61,262 bases of DNA, taken from JAWLEP01 sp964553045. GTDB lineage: Bacteria > Fermentibacterota > Fermentibacteria > Fermentibacterales > JCC-6. Location of the stretch: the NCBI GenBank assembly GCA_964553045.1, contig CAZKJG010000017.1, forward strand, positions 1-61,262, given 5' to 3'. The notes below the pieces were generated by a model. It was not told the origin of the DNA, ran no database searches, and was given only the letters and a program-made list of their open reading frames with translations. Made by a program: the position numbers and the translations under genes. Numbering within the stretch: position 1 is the first letter of the stretch; each line of letters begins with the position of its first letter. Positions 8,483 to 16,225 of the stretch are shown piece after piece.

Positions 8483-9540
8483 GCCCCGCCCTGGAGTATC
8501 CCCAGACCGAACGGGTCGAACAGCAGTACTGCCGCCGCAGCCAGAAGAACGGCAATCAGTATCCAAACCCATATGTAGGAGCCGGTCAGTCCCTCGATCT
8601 CCATGAACTCGCCCACCGAGCACTCGCCATCGGGCAGGTCGGAATGAACCACCCGGTCGAACGAGCGAATCCGGCCCCTCTTGAGCATGCGCCTGACCGT
8701 TTCCGGCGTGGAAGCCTCCAGCCTGCCCTGCAGGGTATCGATCGAATAGGGCTCGCCGCGGTCTTGCTCCTCCGGGGCGGGCTCATCGTCTTCGGCCGTC
8801 TCTTCATCCTCCGAGGGGGACCCGGTATCCTCGTCCCGCTCTTCGTCGGGGTCCTCGTCGGGCTCTTCGCCGGAGCCCGGCTCCGCCTCTCCGGCCGGCT
8901 CCGGTTCGGCCCCCGCGGGTTTTTCGGGGGCTTCGGGCTCCTCCGGCTCGCTGTCCTCGGGGGGCTGTCCCCAGGCGCCCTCGGGCCACATCTCCGGTTC
9001 GAAGAGACCGCACTCGCCGATCGGCTCCCAGTCGCCGCCGGAAAGGGAGATCTCCGCCTCCGGAGGAATCCTCGACTCCCGTATCCATCTCCTGACGGTC
9101 TCGGTCTCCCCAGGATGGTACTCCCGGCCGTCCACCCTGATCACCGGCGCCTCCTCATCCCGTCCCTCGGGCATCTCCCGCAGGTAGGGGGCCAATCTGG
9201 GAAGACCGCTGGCCAGTACGCCCCCCGGCGGCGTTCGAGGACCCTCTATCTCCGCCCCGACGGTAAGTCTGCCCTCCCGGGCCCACAGCACTACCGCATC
9301 GAAGTCCGGCGCCGTGTAGGACCTGTCACCTACGGTCACGTGCCACCAGCTCTCCGGAGAGAGGAGCTCGGCCAGCCCCTCGTCGTCCGAAACCGGGTGC
9401 CAGTCATCGCTTCCGGCCCGGCGCATCTGGTCCTCGCCCGAGATCCGGAGCTCCCGGGCCCATGTCTCCAGGGTATTCCGGTCCGGTGCCCTGTAGATCC
9501 TGCCCTTGTGCCTGACCTCGTAGGCTGACGCTTGACCCAT
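8479..9540 (-). CDS. Tail-anchored protein with four GYF_2-like repeats
   Basis: About 353 residues made of repeated modules of 45-55 residues that resemble the GYF_2/DUF4339 domain (for example YEVRHKGRIYRAPDRNTLE ... MRRAGSDDWHPV). Three repeats fill the N-terminal half. Then comes a long Glu/Pro/Asp-rich acidic linker, a fourth repeat (YSIDTLQGRLEASTPETVRR) and a single C-terminal membrane helix (YIWVWILIAVLLAAAAVLLF). The plan suggests a cytoplasmic protein tethered to the inner membrane that binds proline-rich or other peptides; that is inference. I choose ATG 9540 (AGGGGGGACAG upstream) because the promoter at 9640-9668 puts the transcript start near the more distal TTG at 9633. Confidence 0.75.
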   Translation of the reverse strand: MGQASAYEVRHKGRIYRAPDRNTLETWARELRISGEDQMRRAGSDDWHPVSDDEGLAELLSPESWWHVTVGDRSYTAPDFDAVVLWAREGRLTVGAEIEGPRTPPGGVLASGLPRLAPYLREMPEGRDEEAPVIRVDGREYHPGETETVRRWIRESRIPPEAEISLSGGDWEPIGECGLFEPEMWPEGAWGQPPEDSEPEEPEAPEKPAGAEPEPAGEAEPGSGEEPDEDPDEERDEDTGSPSEDEETAEDDEPAPEEQDRGEPYSIDTLQGRLEASTPETVRRMLKRGRIRSFDRVVHSDLPDGECSVGEFMEIEGLTGSYIWVWILIAVLLAAAAVLLFDPFGLGILQGGA

Positions 9541-9639
9541 CTGTCCCCCCTGCTGTCCCAGTGGCCCGGTTGGCCCCGTATCCGACATGTCCCGGGCAAC
9601 CGCGCCTGCTCCAGCGTCAGACGCAGTCCCCAAGCAATG

Positions 9640-9668
9640 CGTATACTCTACCCGTCAGGGCCTGTCAA
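9640..9668 (-). promoter_or_regulatory. Sigma-70-type promoter for the GYF-deoA-pilB-PBP1A run
   Basis: On the minus strand TTGACA (9668-9663, perfect -35) is followed after 17 bases by TATACG (9645-9640, 4/6 match to the -10). It overlaps the last codons of the GT51 fusion gene and lies about 100 bases ahead of the ATG at 9540. This is the best promoter-like sequence I can see in the leftward block and probably splits it into two transcription units. Confidence 0.6.
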
Positions 9669-11715
9669 CGTTCTCCGAGGCCCCATACAGACAGCGTTCG
9701 AGCCTGCTTTCGTACCTCTGTCTGGTCGTCGGCCTCTCCTCCCAGGTGCTTCCCGGACCGGGCGACCATTCCGCCCTTCTGAAGACCAGAGTGTCCCCGC
9801 GGACCATCTCCAGGGCTCGGGAATCCAGCCATCCCTTTCGCTGGGCGATGGCCACCAGCCGTTCCAGGTAAGCGCGCCAGTAGTCGGGGACCGTTCCGTT
9901 CACGAAGAAGCGGTGGTAGATGCGGGGGCCGGGAAGTACGGATACCAGGAACGCGGTCTGAAGAACCGAGAGGCTTTCGGCGGGAATGTCGAAGTAGTAG
10001 AGCGCGGCCTCGCCGACTCCGAATACGTCGGGCCCCATCTCGACGATGTTGGCGTACAGCTCGAGCATCCTGTCCTTGCTCAGGTACCGCTCCAGCCTCC
10101 AGGCGAGGAACACCTCCTGCAGCTTCCGGGAGAGCACCTTCTCCCGGTTCAGGAACAGGTTCTTGGCCAGCTGCATGGTGAGGGTGGAGCCTCCCCGGCG
10201 GAAGGAGCCCGCCTCCACGTTTTCCACGATGGAGTTGCGTATGTGGTAGAGACAGAAACCCTCGTGAGATCTGAAGGTGGCATCCTCGGCGCAGAGGAGG
10301 ATCGGCTCCCAGGCCGCCGGCAGATCGTACAGGGGTAGAAATCCGCGATTGGACAACGTGTCCAGGGCTATGGTGCGGACGTTGTGCCAGCTGTCCTCCA
10401 TGACGCAGGTGGCTCCGAAATCCCTGAGCCGGCCGAAGCGCACCGGGCTCCATTCAACACTCAGGCGGGAGACATCCACGTCGGCGACGAAGTCGCAGCT
10501 GTCCGGCGTGTCCCAGTCCAGCACGCATTCCAGGCTGAAGGCGGCCGACCCGCCCAGACTCAGACCCCCGAGCCTTCCCAGGAGCGGGTCGGGGACGGAG
10601 GCCGCCAGCTCACGGCCGCCCAGCGAGTCGGCCCAGGCATGCACCCGCAGCCTGGGACCCGGACTGGGGCGGTAGTCGAGATCGAAGAATACGGTGGCCT
10701 CCCCCACGGTCAAACTGCCGGCCCTGACCTCCAGCAGGCCGGTCTCGGGCGAGTAGCTGCCCCTGCAGGTCAGGTGGACCCTCATCTCCAGAGTGTCCCG
10801 GCAGAGCTCCGGGTCGTACAGGCGCAGGGGCTCGGCCTGCAGCGAGCAGGAGAAGGCCACCGGCGCGTCGGGGGCCACGCTTATCAGGGCCGTACCGGAG
10901 GGCAGAATCCCGGCGTAGTCCAGTCCCGAGGATACCGCTCTACCCTCCATCCAGGGCCCGAAGCTCTCCAGCCGAAGGGTCATCTGGGCCGACATCCCAC
11001 GTCCTTCGTCCCGCAGGGACACGGGTACATCCACCGGCTCTCCGTCGATGGCGGTGACCCGGCCGTCCAGGCGGAGCCCCGACTCCCCGAGTGTCCCGGA
11101 CAGACGGGAATCGTATCGGCGGCCCTGCAGACGAACCGGCAGGCCGCCGCCCACGTGGGGTATGCGGGAGATGCCGCTGGCTATCAGGTACACGCTGTCG
11201 GTCTGCCGGGACCTCCTCAGGCTCACCATGGCCGCTCCCCAGTCGCCCCGAAGGGCTCCCAGCAGACTACTTCCGGAACCGCTGAGCCGGCCGCTGCAGC
11301 GCGAAGAGTCTCTGCCGTCGTGCAGAAGCAGGTTTGTGAAGACCACGTCGGGGTCGGACCCGGGCTCTGCGCCCCCCGCTTCCTCCCCCCCGGCGCGCAG
11401 CCTTCTGAGATCCACCGTCCCGCCGCAGACTGAGACCATCGAGGCGCGGGGAGAAAGCGGCGAGCCCTCCAGAAGGACCACAATACTGTCCAGCCTGGCG
11501 CCCCTGCCCGGAAAACCCACGTCCTTCAGGATTACGCAGCCCGGCGCCAGGCTCAGCTCCGAGGCGAAGGCCTCGGGGTCGTGCAGACGGAGCCGGCCCA
11601 TCACGGTCCTTCGTACGACCAGCCTGCCGGCTATCAGCAGCGAGAGCACTACGGCCGCCGTAACGGCGGCCGTGAGCAGCCCTCTCAGCACAGCTGTTCC
11701 CGGGGGACGGCTCAA
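9655..11715 (-). CDS. AsmA-like domain fused to GT51 peptidoglycan transglycosylase
   Basis: A 686-residue protein with one N-terminal membrane helix (about 11-33) and a long periplasmic region (about 40-450) of repetitive beta-strand character resembling AsmA/DUF748-type domains. The C-terminus is a GT51 glycosyltransferase: AEDATFRSHEG (catalytic Glu about 477), RGGSTLTMQLAKNLFLNREK and KDRMLELYANIVEMG. No transpeptidase domain follows, so it is a monofunctional lipid II polymerase by family knowledge. The usual monofunctional MtgA is about 230-270 residues; the 400-residue insertion between anchor and enzyme is unusual. The start is a TTG with GAGGAACAA just upstream, 22 bases after pyrF. 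The role of the extra domain is unknown. Confidence 0.85.
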   Translation of the reverse strand: MSRPPGTAVLRGLLTAAVTAAVVLSLLIAGRLVVRRTVMGRLRLHDPEAFASELSLAPGCVILKDVGFPGRGARLDSIVVLLEGSPLSPRASMVSVCGGTVDLRRLRAGGEEAGGAEPGSDPDVVFTNLLLHDGRDSSRCSGRLSGSGSSLLGALRGDWGAAMVSLRRSRQTDSVYLIASGISRIPHVGGGLPVRLQGRRYDSRLSGTLGESGLRLDGRVTAIDGEPVDVPVSLRDEGRGMSAQMTLRLESFGPWMEGRAVSSGLDYAGILPSGTALISVAPDAPVAFSCSLQAEPLRLYDPELCRDTLEMRVHLTCRGSYSPETGLLEVRAGSLTVGEATVFFDLDYRPSPGPRLRVHAWADSLGGRELAASVPDPLLGRLGGLSLGGSAAFSLECVLDWDTPDSCDFVADVDVSRLSVEWSPVRFGRLRDFGATCVMEDSWHNVRTIALDTLSNRGFLPLYDLPAAWEPILLCAEDATFRSHEGFCLYHIRNSIVENVEAGSFRRGGSTLTMQLAKNLFLNREKVLSRKLQEVFLAWRLERYLSKDRMLELYANIVEMGPDVFGVGEAALYYFDIPAESLSVLQTAFLVSVLPGPRIYHRFFVNGTVPDYWRAYLERLVAIAQRKGWLDSRALEMVRGDTLVFRRAEWSPGPGSTWEERPTTRQRYESRLERCLYGASENVDRP

Positions 11716-11737
11716 TTGTTCCTCTCGACTTCGGCGG

Positions 11738-12436
11738 CTATCTCGGCGCCGCCCCGACGGCCTCCTTCAGTATCGCCCCGGCCGCGTCGGCGGGTGAGTC
11801 GGCCCTGGTGACCGGCCGGCCCACCACCAGAGCGGAGGCCCCCGCCCGAATGGCCTCCGCAGGCGTCGCCACACGCTTCTGGTCGTGCCTGGCTGCCCCC
11901 GCGGGCCTTACGCCGGGCGTGATGATCAGGAAGTCGTCTCCGCAGGCCCTCCGCACGGCCGATGCCTCCCGGGGCGAGCAGACGACCCCGTCCAGGCCGG
12001 CTTCGGCGGCCGATTCCGCCAGGCGTGCTGCCAGGTCGCCGGGCGGCATGCCGATGGACATTCCCGCCAGATCGGAGCCGTCCAGGCTGGTCAGGACGGT
12101 GACGGCGATCACCCTGAACCGGCCATCCGCCGCCTCCGCAGCAGCCTTCATCATCTCCCTGCCTCCAGTCGCATGCACGTTGACCACATCCGGCTCGAGG
12201 GGGGCCACGGCCCGGACCGCGCCGGCCACGGTGTGCGGTATGTCGCAGAACTTGAGGTCGAGGAAGACTGGCAGGCCCAGGGAGACCAGGCGGCGGACCA
12301 TGCGGGGGCCTCGGCGCAGGTACAGCTCCAGCCCCACCTTCACTCCGGCTCCGTCTATTCCCGCCAGCTCCTCGGCCAGGGGAAGCAGTCCGTCTCCGAG
12401 CTCCGTGGTGAGCGCCACATACAGGCGTGTAGGCAT
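11738..12436 (-). CDS. pyrF: Orotidine 5'-phosphate decarboxylase
   Basis: Last step of UMP synthesis: OMP to UMP plus CO2. The 232-residue protein carries the family signature FLDLKFCDIPHTV with catalytic Asp60, Lys62 and Asp65, plus the phosphate-binding C-terminal segment (ITPGVRP ... ALVVGRPVTRA). The length is typical of the bacterial short form. The start ATG has GGAGGG three bases upstream. It follows the RlpA-like lipoprotein by about 33 bases and belongs to the pyr cluster with pyrC, pyrK and pyrD. pyrB, pyrE and carAB are not in this window. Confidence 0.96.
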   Translation of the reverse strand: MPTRLYVALTTELGDGLLPLAEELAGIDGAGVKVGLELYLRRGPRMVRRLVSLGLPVFLDLKFCDIPHTVAGAVRAVAPLEPDVVNVHATGGREMMKAAAEAADGRFRVIAVTVLTSLDGSDLAGMSIGMPPGDLAARLAESAAEAGLDGVVCSPREASAVRRACGDDFLIITPGVRPAGAARHDQKRVATPAEAIRAGASALVVGRPVTRADSPADAAGAILKEAVGAAPR

Positions 12437-12469
12437 TCGCCCTCCATTCGACCGGCTTCGATTACCGGC

Positions 12470-12886
12470 TCACTCGGGGGAGGAGACGACCGTGAGCTCC
12501 ACCCTTGCGATGCCGGACTTCTTCATGTCGATCCTCTCGGCGGCGGCCTCGGTAAGGTCTATTATACGCCCGCCCACGTACGGTCCCCGGTCGTTGACCC
12601 TTACCGTCACCTCCTTGTCGTTGGCCAGGTTCCGCACCCGGACCACCGTGTCGAAGGGAAGAGTGCGGTGGGCGCAGGTCAGCCGGCGGGTATCGAAGGT
12701 CTCTCCGTTGGCCGTAGGCCTTCCCTGGAAGCCCTCGCCGTAATAGGAGGCCACGCCCCGCTGCGTGTATCCGGATATCGCCACTACAGGACCGGTGCCG
12801 CCACCCGTGTAGACCGGTCTGGGCTGCAGGCAGCAGGGCGCCAGGATGACCAGGAACACCGCCAGGGCGGAGGTCGATAGCCTCAC
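12470..12886 (-). CDS. rlpA: RlpA-like septal ring lipoprotein (double-psi beta-barrel)
   Basis: A 138-residue lipoprotein: hydrophobic signal and lipobox (VILAPC, Cys18 by the GTG start), short linker, then a double-psi beta-barrel (about 43-135) with GVASYYGEGFQGRPTANGE, LPFDTVVRVRNL, VRVNDRGPYVGGRIIDLT and AAERIDM, the RlpA signature. RlpA proteins cleave peptide-free (denuded) glycan or organise the septum; the usual C-terminal SPOR domain is absent here. The GTG start overlaps the pyrD stop (GTGA), so it is translationally coupled to a pyrimidine gene. Long upstream extensions in this frame are shadows of pyrD and are rejected. Confidence 0.88.
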   Translation of the reverse strand: MRLSTSALAVFLVILAPCCLQPRPVYTGGGTGPVVAISGYTQRGVASYYGEGFQGRPTANGETFDTRRLTCAHRTLPFDTVVRVRNLANDKEVTVRVNDRGPYVGGRIIDLTEAAAERIDMKKSGIARVELTVVSSPE

Positions 12887-13755
12887 CGAAGAAGTCTCCG
12901 GGCGCCCCGAACCAGCTCCGCGGCCGCGCCGGGGCGGCGCAGCACCAGCGAGCCGACCTGGACCATCTCGGCTCCGGCCGCCATCAGCTCCAGCAGATCC
13001 TGGGGCCTGGAGACACCGCCGGATGCCAGCACAGGCACGTCGACGGCCTCCGAGACCAGATGGACGCCCGCCACCACCAGCGGCAGGAGCGCCGGGGAGG
13101 TGTATCCGGCCGTCCCCCTTCGCAGGGCCGGCCGTCCGGTGCGCCAGTTCAGCTTCATTCCCAGGAAGGTGTTGCAAACGGTGACGGCATCCGCCCCTCC
13201 CTCGGAGGCTGCCCGTGCCGCCTCGGCCATGTTGCCCGCGTTGGGGGTCAGCTTGACCGAGAAGGGACGGGACGAGGCGCTGCGGACCAGCCGGGAGACC
13301 CGCTCGACCACTCCGGGGTCGGCCCCGAAGGCCATTCCCCCCCTTGCCACGTTGGGGCAGGATACGTTGACCTCGTATCCGAACGGCACCGGTGAGCCCT
13401 CCAGAAGGGAGACCACTTCCGCGAACTCCTCCTCGGTGTCGCCGGAAACGTTCACTATCACCGGACAGGGAAGACGGTCGGCCTCGGGGAGAACCTCGCC
13501 GACCACGCGGTGGACTCCGGGGTTGGCCAGGCCTATGGAGTTCAGAAGTCCCAGCTCGGTCTCCCATACCCTGGGGGGGGAGTTGCCGGCGCGGGGCCGC
13601 AGCGTAGTGCCCTTGGAGACCAGGGCCGCCACCCCCTCCAGGCACCCCATGCGATGCAGCTCCAGACCGAAGCCCGCCGTTCCCGATGCCAGGATCACCG
13701 GAGAGTCGAAGCTCCTGCCCCAGATGCCGCAGCGCAGGGATGTCACCCGTCTCAC
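12883..13755 (-). CDS. pyrD: Dihydroorotate dehydrogenase B, catalytic subunit
   Basis: Class 1B FMN enzyme that oxidises dihydroorotate to orotate and passes electrons via PyrK to NAD+. About 290 residues; it shows VSKGTTLRPRAGN, the substrate motif NSIGLANPGV, VNVSCPN with catalytic Cys (about 133, class 1 instead of Ser) and the C-terminal FMN-phosphate motif (LASGGVSRPQDLLELMAAGA). The start GTG overlaps the pyrK stop (GTGA). The pairing with pyrK directly upstream confirms the 1B type, usual in anaerobes and Gram-positive bacteria. Confidence 0.95.
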   Translation of the reverse strand: MRRVTSLRCGIWGRSFDSPVILASGTAGFGLELHRMGCLEGVAALVSKGTTLRPRAGNSPPRVWETELGLLNSIGLANPGVHRVVGEVLPEADRLPCPVIVNVSGDTEEEFAEVVSLLEGSPVPFGYEVNVSCPNVARGGMAFGADPGVVERVSRLVRSASSRPFSVKLTPNAGNMAEAARAASEGGADAVTVCNTFLGMKLNWRTGRPALRRGTAGYTSPALLPLVVAGVHLVSEAVDVPVLASGGVSRPQDLLELMAAGAEMVQVGSLVLRRPGAAAELVRGARRLLR

Positions 13756-14543
13756 GTAACCAGCCCCCTCCACGCCTCCCAGTCGATTCTGTCGGCCCGA
13801 ACCACCGGCCCGTCGGTACAGCATTTCAGGTAGCCATCCCGCCCGGGAATGGCGCAGCCCTCGCAGACACCGTAGCCGCAAGCCATTCGGCTCTCGGTGC
13901 TCACCTGCACCCTGTCCATCGCGCCCTCCGGCACCAGCCTGATCACCGCCTCCATCATGGCCAGGGGGCCGCACAGGGCCACGTTCTCGTAATCCCCCCA
14001 GTCCACACCTTCGCAGAGGGCTGTTATCAGGCCGCAGGCTCCACGGCTTCCGTCCTCGGTGACGCAGCTGGCCCGCACGCATCCGACGTCCAGCAGATGG
14101 TCGGCGTCTCTGGCGCCCAGCAGCGTTCTCCGTACCTCAGCCCTGCGGGACAACAGGGGAAAGCCGGCGGCACCCATTCCGCCACCGATGAGGAGCCAGC
14201 CTCCGGAACCGATGTCGTATCCCTGTCCCAGGGGCCCCAGCACGCGGCGGACGGCTCCCCGCTCCGCAGACCCCAGAAGGCAGGTGCCCGCCCCGACCTC
14301 CTCGAAGACTACGGTGAAGGTCCCGGCGGAGGTGTCCACGTCGCTGACGGTCAGGGGGCGGCGCGTCATGGGAAAGCTGCCCTCCGGCTGCACCTCCAGC
14401 TGCACGAACTGGCCGGGTTCCGCCGACCGGGCCAGCTCCGGAACCCGGTAGATCTGGCGAACCACGCCGGCGGCGAGCGATTCGGTCACCATCAGCTCGG
14501 CGTCGGAATCGATCGGCGCCGGGTCGGCCACTCTACTCTCCAT
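13752..14543 (-). CDS. pyrK: Dihydroorotate dehydrogenase B, electron transfer subunit
   Basis: FAD and [2Fe-2S] subunit that moves electrons from PyrD to NAD+. About 263 residues: an FAD-binding barrel (PMTRRPLTVSDV gives the RxxS/T-type flavin motif), an NAD-binding domain (WLLIGGGMGAAGFPLL) and the C-terminal cysteine cluster CGYGVCEGC ... CC that holds the [2Fe-2S] centre. The start ATG (MESRVADP) lies inside the last codons of the upstream TPR lipoprotein gene, a 11-base overlap. A more distal in-frame ATG would lie deeper in that gene and is less likely. Confidence 0.93.
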   Translation of the reverse strand: MESRVADPAPIDSDAELMVTESLAAGVVRQIYRVPELARSAEPGQFVQLEVQPEGSFPMTRRPLTVSDVDTSAGTFTVVFEEVGAGTCLLGSAERGAVRRVLGPLGQGYDIGSGGWLLIGGGMGAAGFPLLSRRAEVRRTLLGARDADHLLDVGCVRASCVTEDGSRGACGLITALCEGVDWGDYENVALCGPLAMMEAVIRLVPEGAMDRVQVSTESRMACGYGVCEGCAIPGRDGYLKCCTDGPVVRADRIDWEAWRGLVT

Positions 14544-16218
14544 CACCGTCCCCGTCCCCGTCATCTTCGCCATCGCCGTCTTCGCCGTCCTCCACCTCCA
14601 GGCCGTAGAGGCGCTGCTCGGCCTCCCGGCCCTCCGCCGTCAGCGGGTAGTCGCCGGCCAGCTCTCTCAGGTATCCCTCCACAATGGCGTCATCCTGGCG
14701 GGAACCCTCCGCCGCCACATAGGCGGCCCACAGCAGCTCGGGGCGGACGTCGTAGCTCCAGGGCGAATCGAGAATCGCGTCCAGCCGCTCCCATGCCGAC
14801 TGGTACCGCTCCACCTCGATATCGTCCCAGGCCGCCTCCAGAATGGCGGAAGGTCTCTGCGCGGCAGCGGGGCCCGGAGGCAGCTTCAGGGAGTCCTCGA
14901 TCATCGTGGCCAGATCGCTGCTGTCGGCCCGGGCCCTCACCTCCATCAGCACCGCCCGGGAGGAATCGGCGGGCAGAATCGAGGCCAGGGCGGCCCTGGC
15001 GTAGGCCCGAATCCTGCCGCGATCGCTGCCTGCCAGCTCCCGCAGCTCCCGCAGGGCCGCCTGGTCTCCGGCGCCGTAGAGGTCCCGGCGCTTCTCGGCG
15101 ATCATCAGCCTGTACCTCTCCCTCTCGTGTTCGCTGCCGGTCTCGGCCCGCTCGTGGTAGTCCTGGAGGAGCTCCAGATCGTACCTGCGGTTCTCGGCAA
15201 GGCGTATCCAGAGGTAGTCGCCCCTGCGGACCGCCAGCTCATCCAGGTCATCAATGGCGTCCAGCCTTCGGCCCTGCCCCTCCAGCAGCAGCGCCCGGCG
15301 GTAGAGGGCCTCGGCCCCGTACTCGCGGTAGGGGTCCTTCTCGGCCGCATTCAGGTACGCGCTGAGTGCCGCGCTGGTGTCCCCCACCATCTCCCGGGCC
15401 TTGCCCCGCAGCAGGGATATTCGGGCCAGCTCGAAGTCGGACCGGTAGCCGGCGAGAAGCCGCTCCAGCACCGATGCCGCCTCGGACGGCTCACCGGCCT
15501 CTATGTAGGCCTCGGAAGCCGAGAGCATGGCCTGGAAGTAGCCGTGGCCCCTTCCGAACACGTCGGCCGCTTCCAGGCAGACGGAAGCGGAGCTGTCCGC
15601 CTGGCCCAGCCCGAGAAGAGCGTTGCCCCTGGCCAGAACCAGCTCCGCCCTGAGACTGTCGTCTCCGGGGGTCTCCAGCGTATCGAGCATGGCCAGGGCC
15701 CTGGCCGGCCTGCCATCCGTCACCAGAGCCTCCGCCAGGAGCAGGCGGGAACGGAAGAAGATCTTCTCGTCCTCGCCGGAGACGGCCTCCAGAGAAGCCA
15801 CTGCGTCGCCGTAGCGACCCAGCTCCATGGCCGCCATGCCCATTCCCAGGCCGGCCCTGTCCACCTTCTCCCGGTCGTCGGTCATCACCATCACCGAGGA
15901 GTAGGCGCGCATGGCCTCCTGGAAGCGGGAAGTACCGCTTCCGGTCAGCGTCCTCCGGCCCAGCTGCAGCATGGCGTCGCCGAGGAGCAGCTGGGCGTCG
16001 TCGACCCAGCGGCTGTCGCTGTAGTCGCGCAGGACCTTTCCGGCGCCCTCGACGGCCGCCTGCAGCAGCTCCTCCTCGGAGGCCATCGGATCGTCGGGGT
16101 TCTCGGCCGCCAGCTCGAGGGCCTCCTCGTAGCTCTCCCTGGCGTTGTAGAAGGTGTTGTAGTAGGCGCAGGACATGGTGGCCAGAACCGCTGCCGCCAC
16201 CGGTATCCACATCGGCAT
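14533..16218 (-). CDS. TPR lipoprotein with CAYYNTFYNAR N-terminus
   Basis: About 561 residues. The N-terminus is a lipoprotein signal (VAAAVLATMSC) followed at once by AYYNTFYNARESYEEAL, a motif I associate with TPR lipoproteins of FCB-group bacteria. The body is a string of TPR or Sel1-like helical pairs. The last about 25 residues are an acidic run of Asp/Gly/Glu (GDGEDDGDGDGDGE) encoded by near-identical GAC-GGG steps. It lies between pyrC and pyrK, overlapping pyrK and starting just after the pyrC stop. I choose ATG 16218; an alternative TTG at 16236 would overlap pyrC. Likely role: envelope scaffold or assembly factor (inference). Confidence 0.82.
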   Translation of the reverse strand: MPMWIPVAAAVLATMSCAYYNTFYNARESYEEALELAAENPDDPMASEEELLQAAVEGAGKVLRDYSDSRWVDDAQLLLGDAMLQLGRRTLTGSGTSRFQEAMRAYSSVMVMTDDREKVDRAGLGMGMAAMELGRYGDAVASLEAVSGEDEKIFFRSRLLLAEALVTDGRPARALAMLDTLETPGDDSLRAELVLARGNALLGLGQADSSASVCLEAADVFGRGHGYFQAMLSASEAYIEAGEPSEAASVLERLLAGYRSDFELARISLLRGKAREMVGDTSAALSAYLNAAEKDPYREYGAEALYRRALLLEGQGRRLDAIDDLDELAVRRGDYLWIRLAENRRYDLELLQDYHERAETGSEHERERYRLMIAEKRRDLYGAGDQAALRELRELAGSDRGRIRAYARAALASILPADSSRAVLMEVRARADSSDLATMIEDSLKLPPGPAAAQRPSAILEAAWDDIEVERYQSAWERLDAILDSPWSYDVRPELLWAAYVAAEGSRQDDAIVEGYLRELAGDYPLTAEGREAEQRLYGLEVEDGEDGDGEDDGDGDGDGE

Positions 16219-16225
16219 CGACCGC

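Noticed and set aside
10384..11433. Long plus-strand reading frame opposite the GT51 fusion gene
   Set aside because: Composition typical of a high-G+C antisense shadow, with no motifs; the minus-strand frame carries intact GT51 motifs.
12887..13645. N-terminal extension of the RlpA-like protein
   Set aside because: The extension is pyrD in another frame; the GTG at 12886 with a lipoprotein signal explains the gene.
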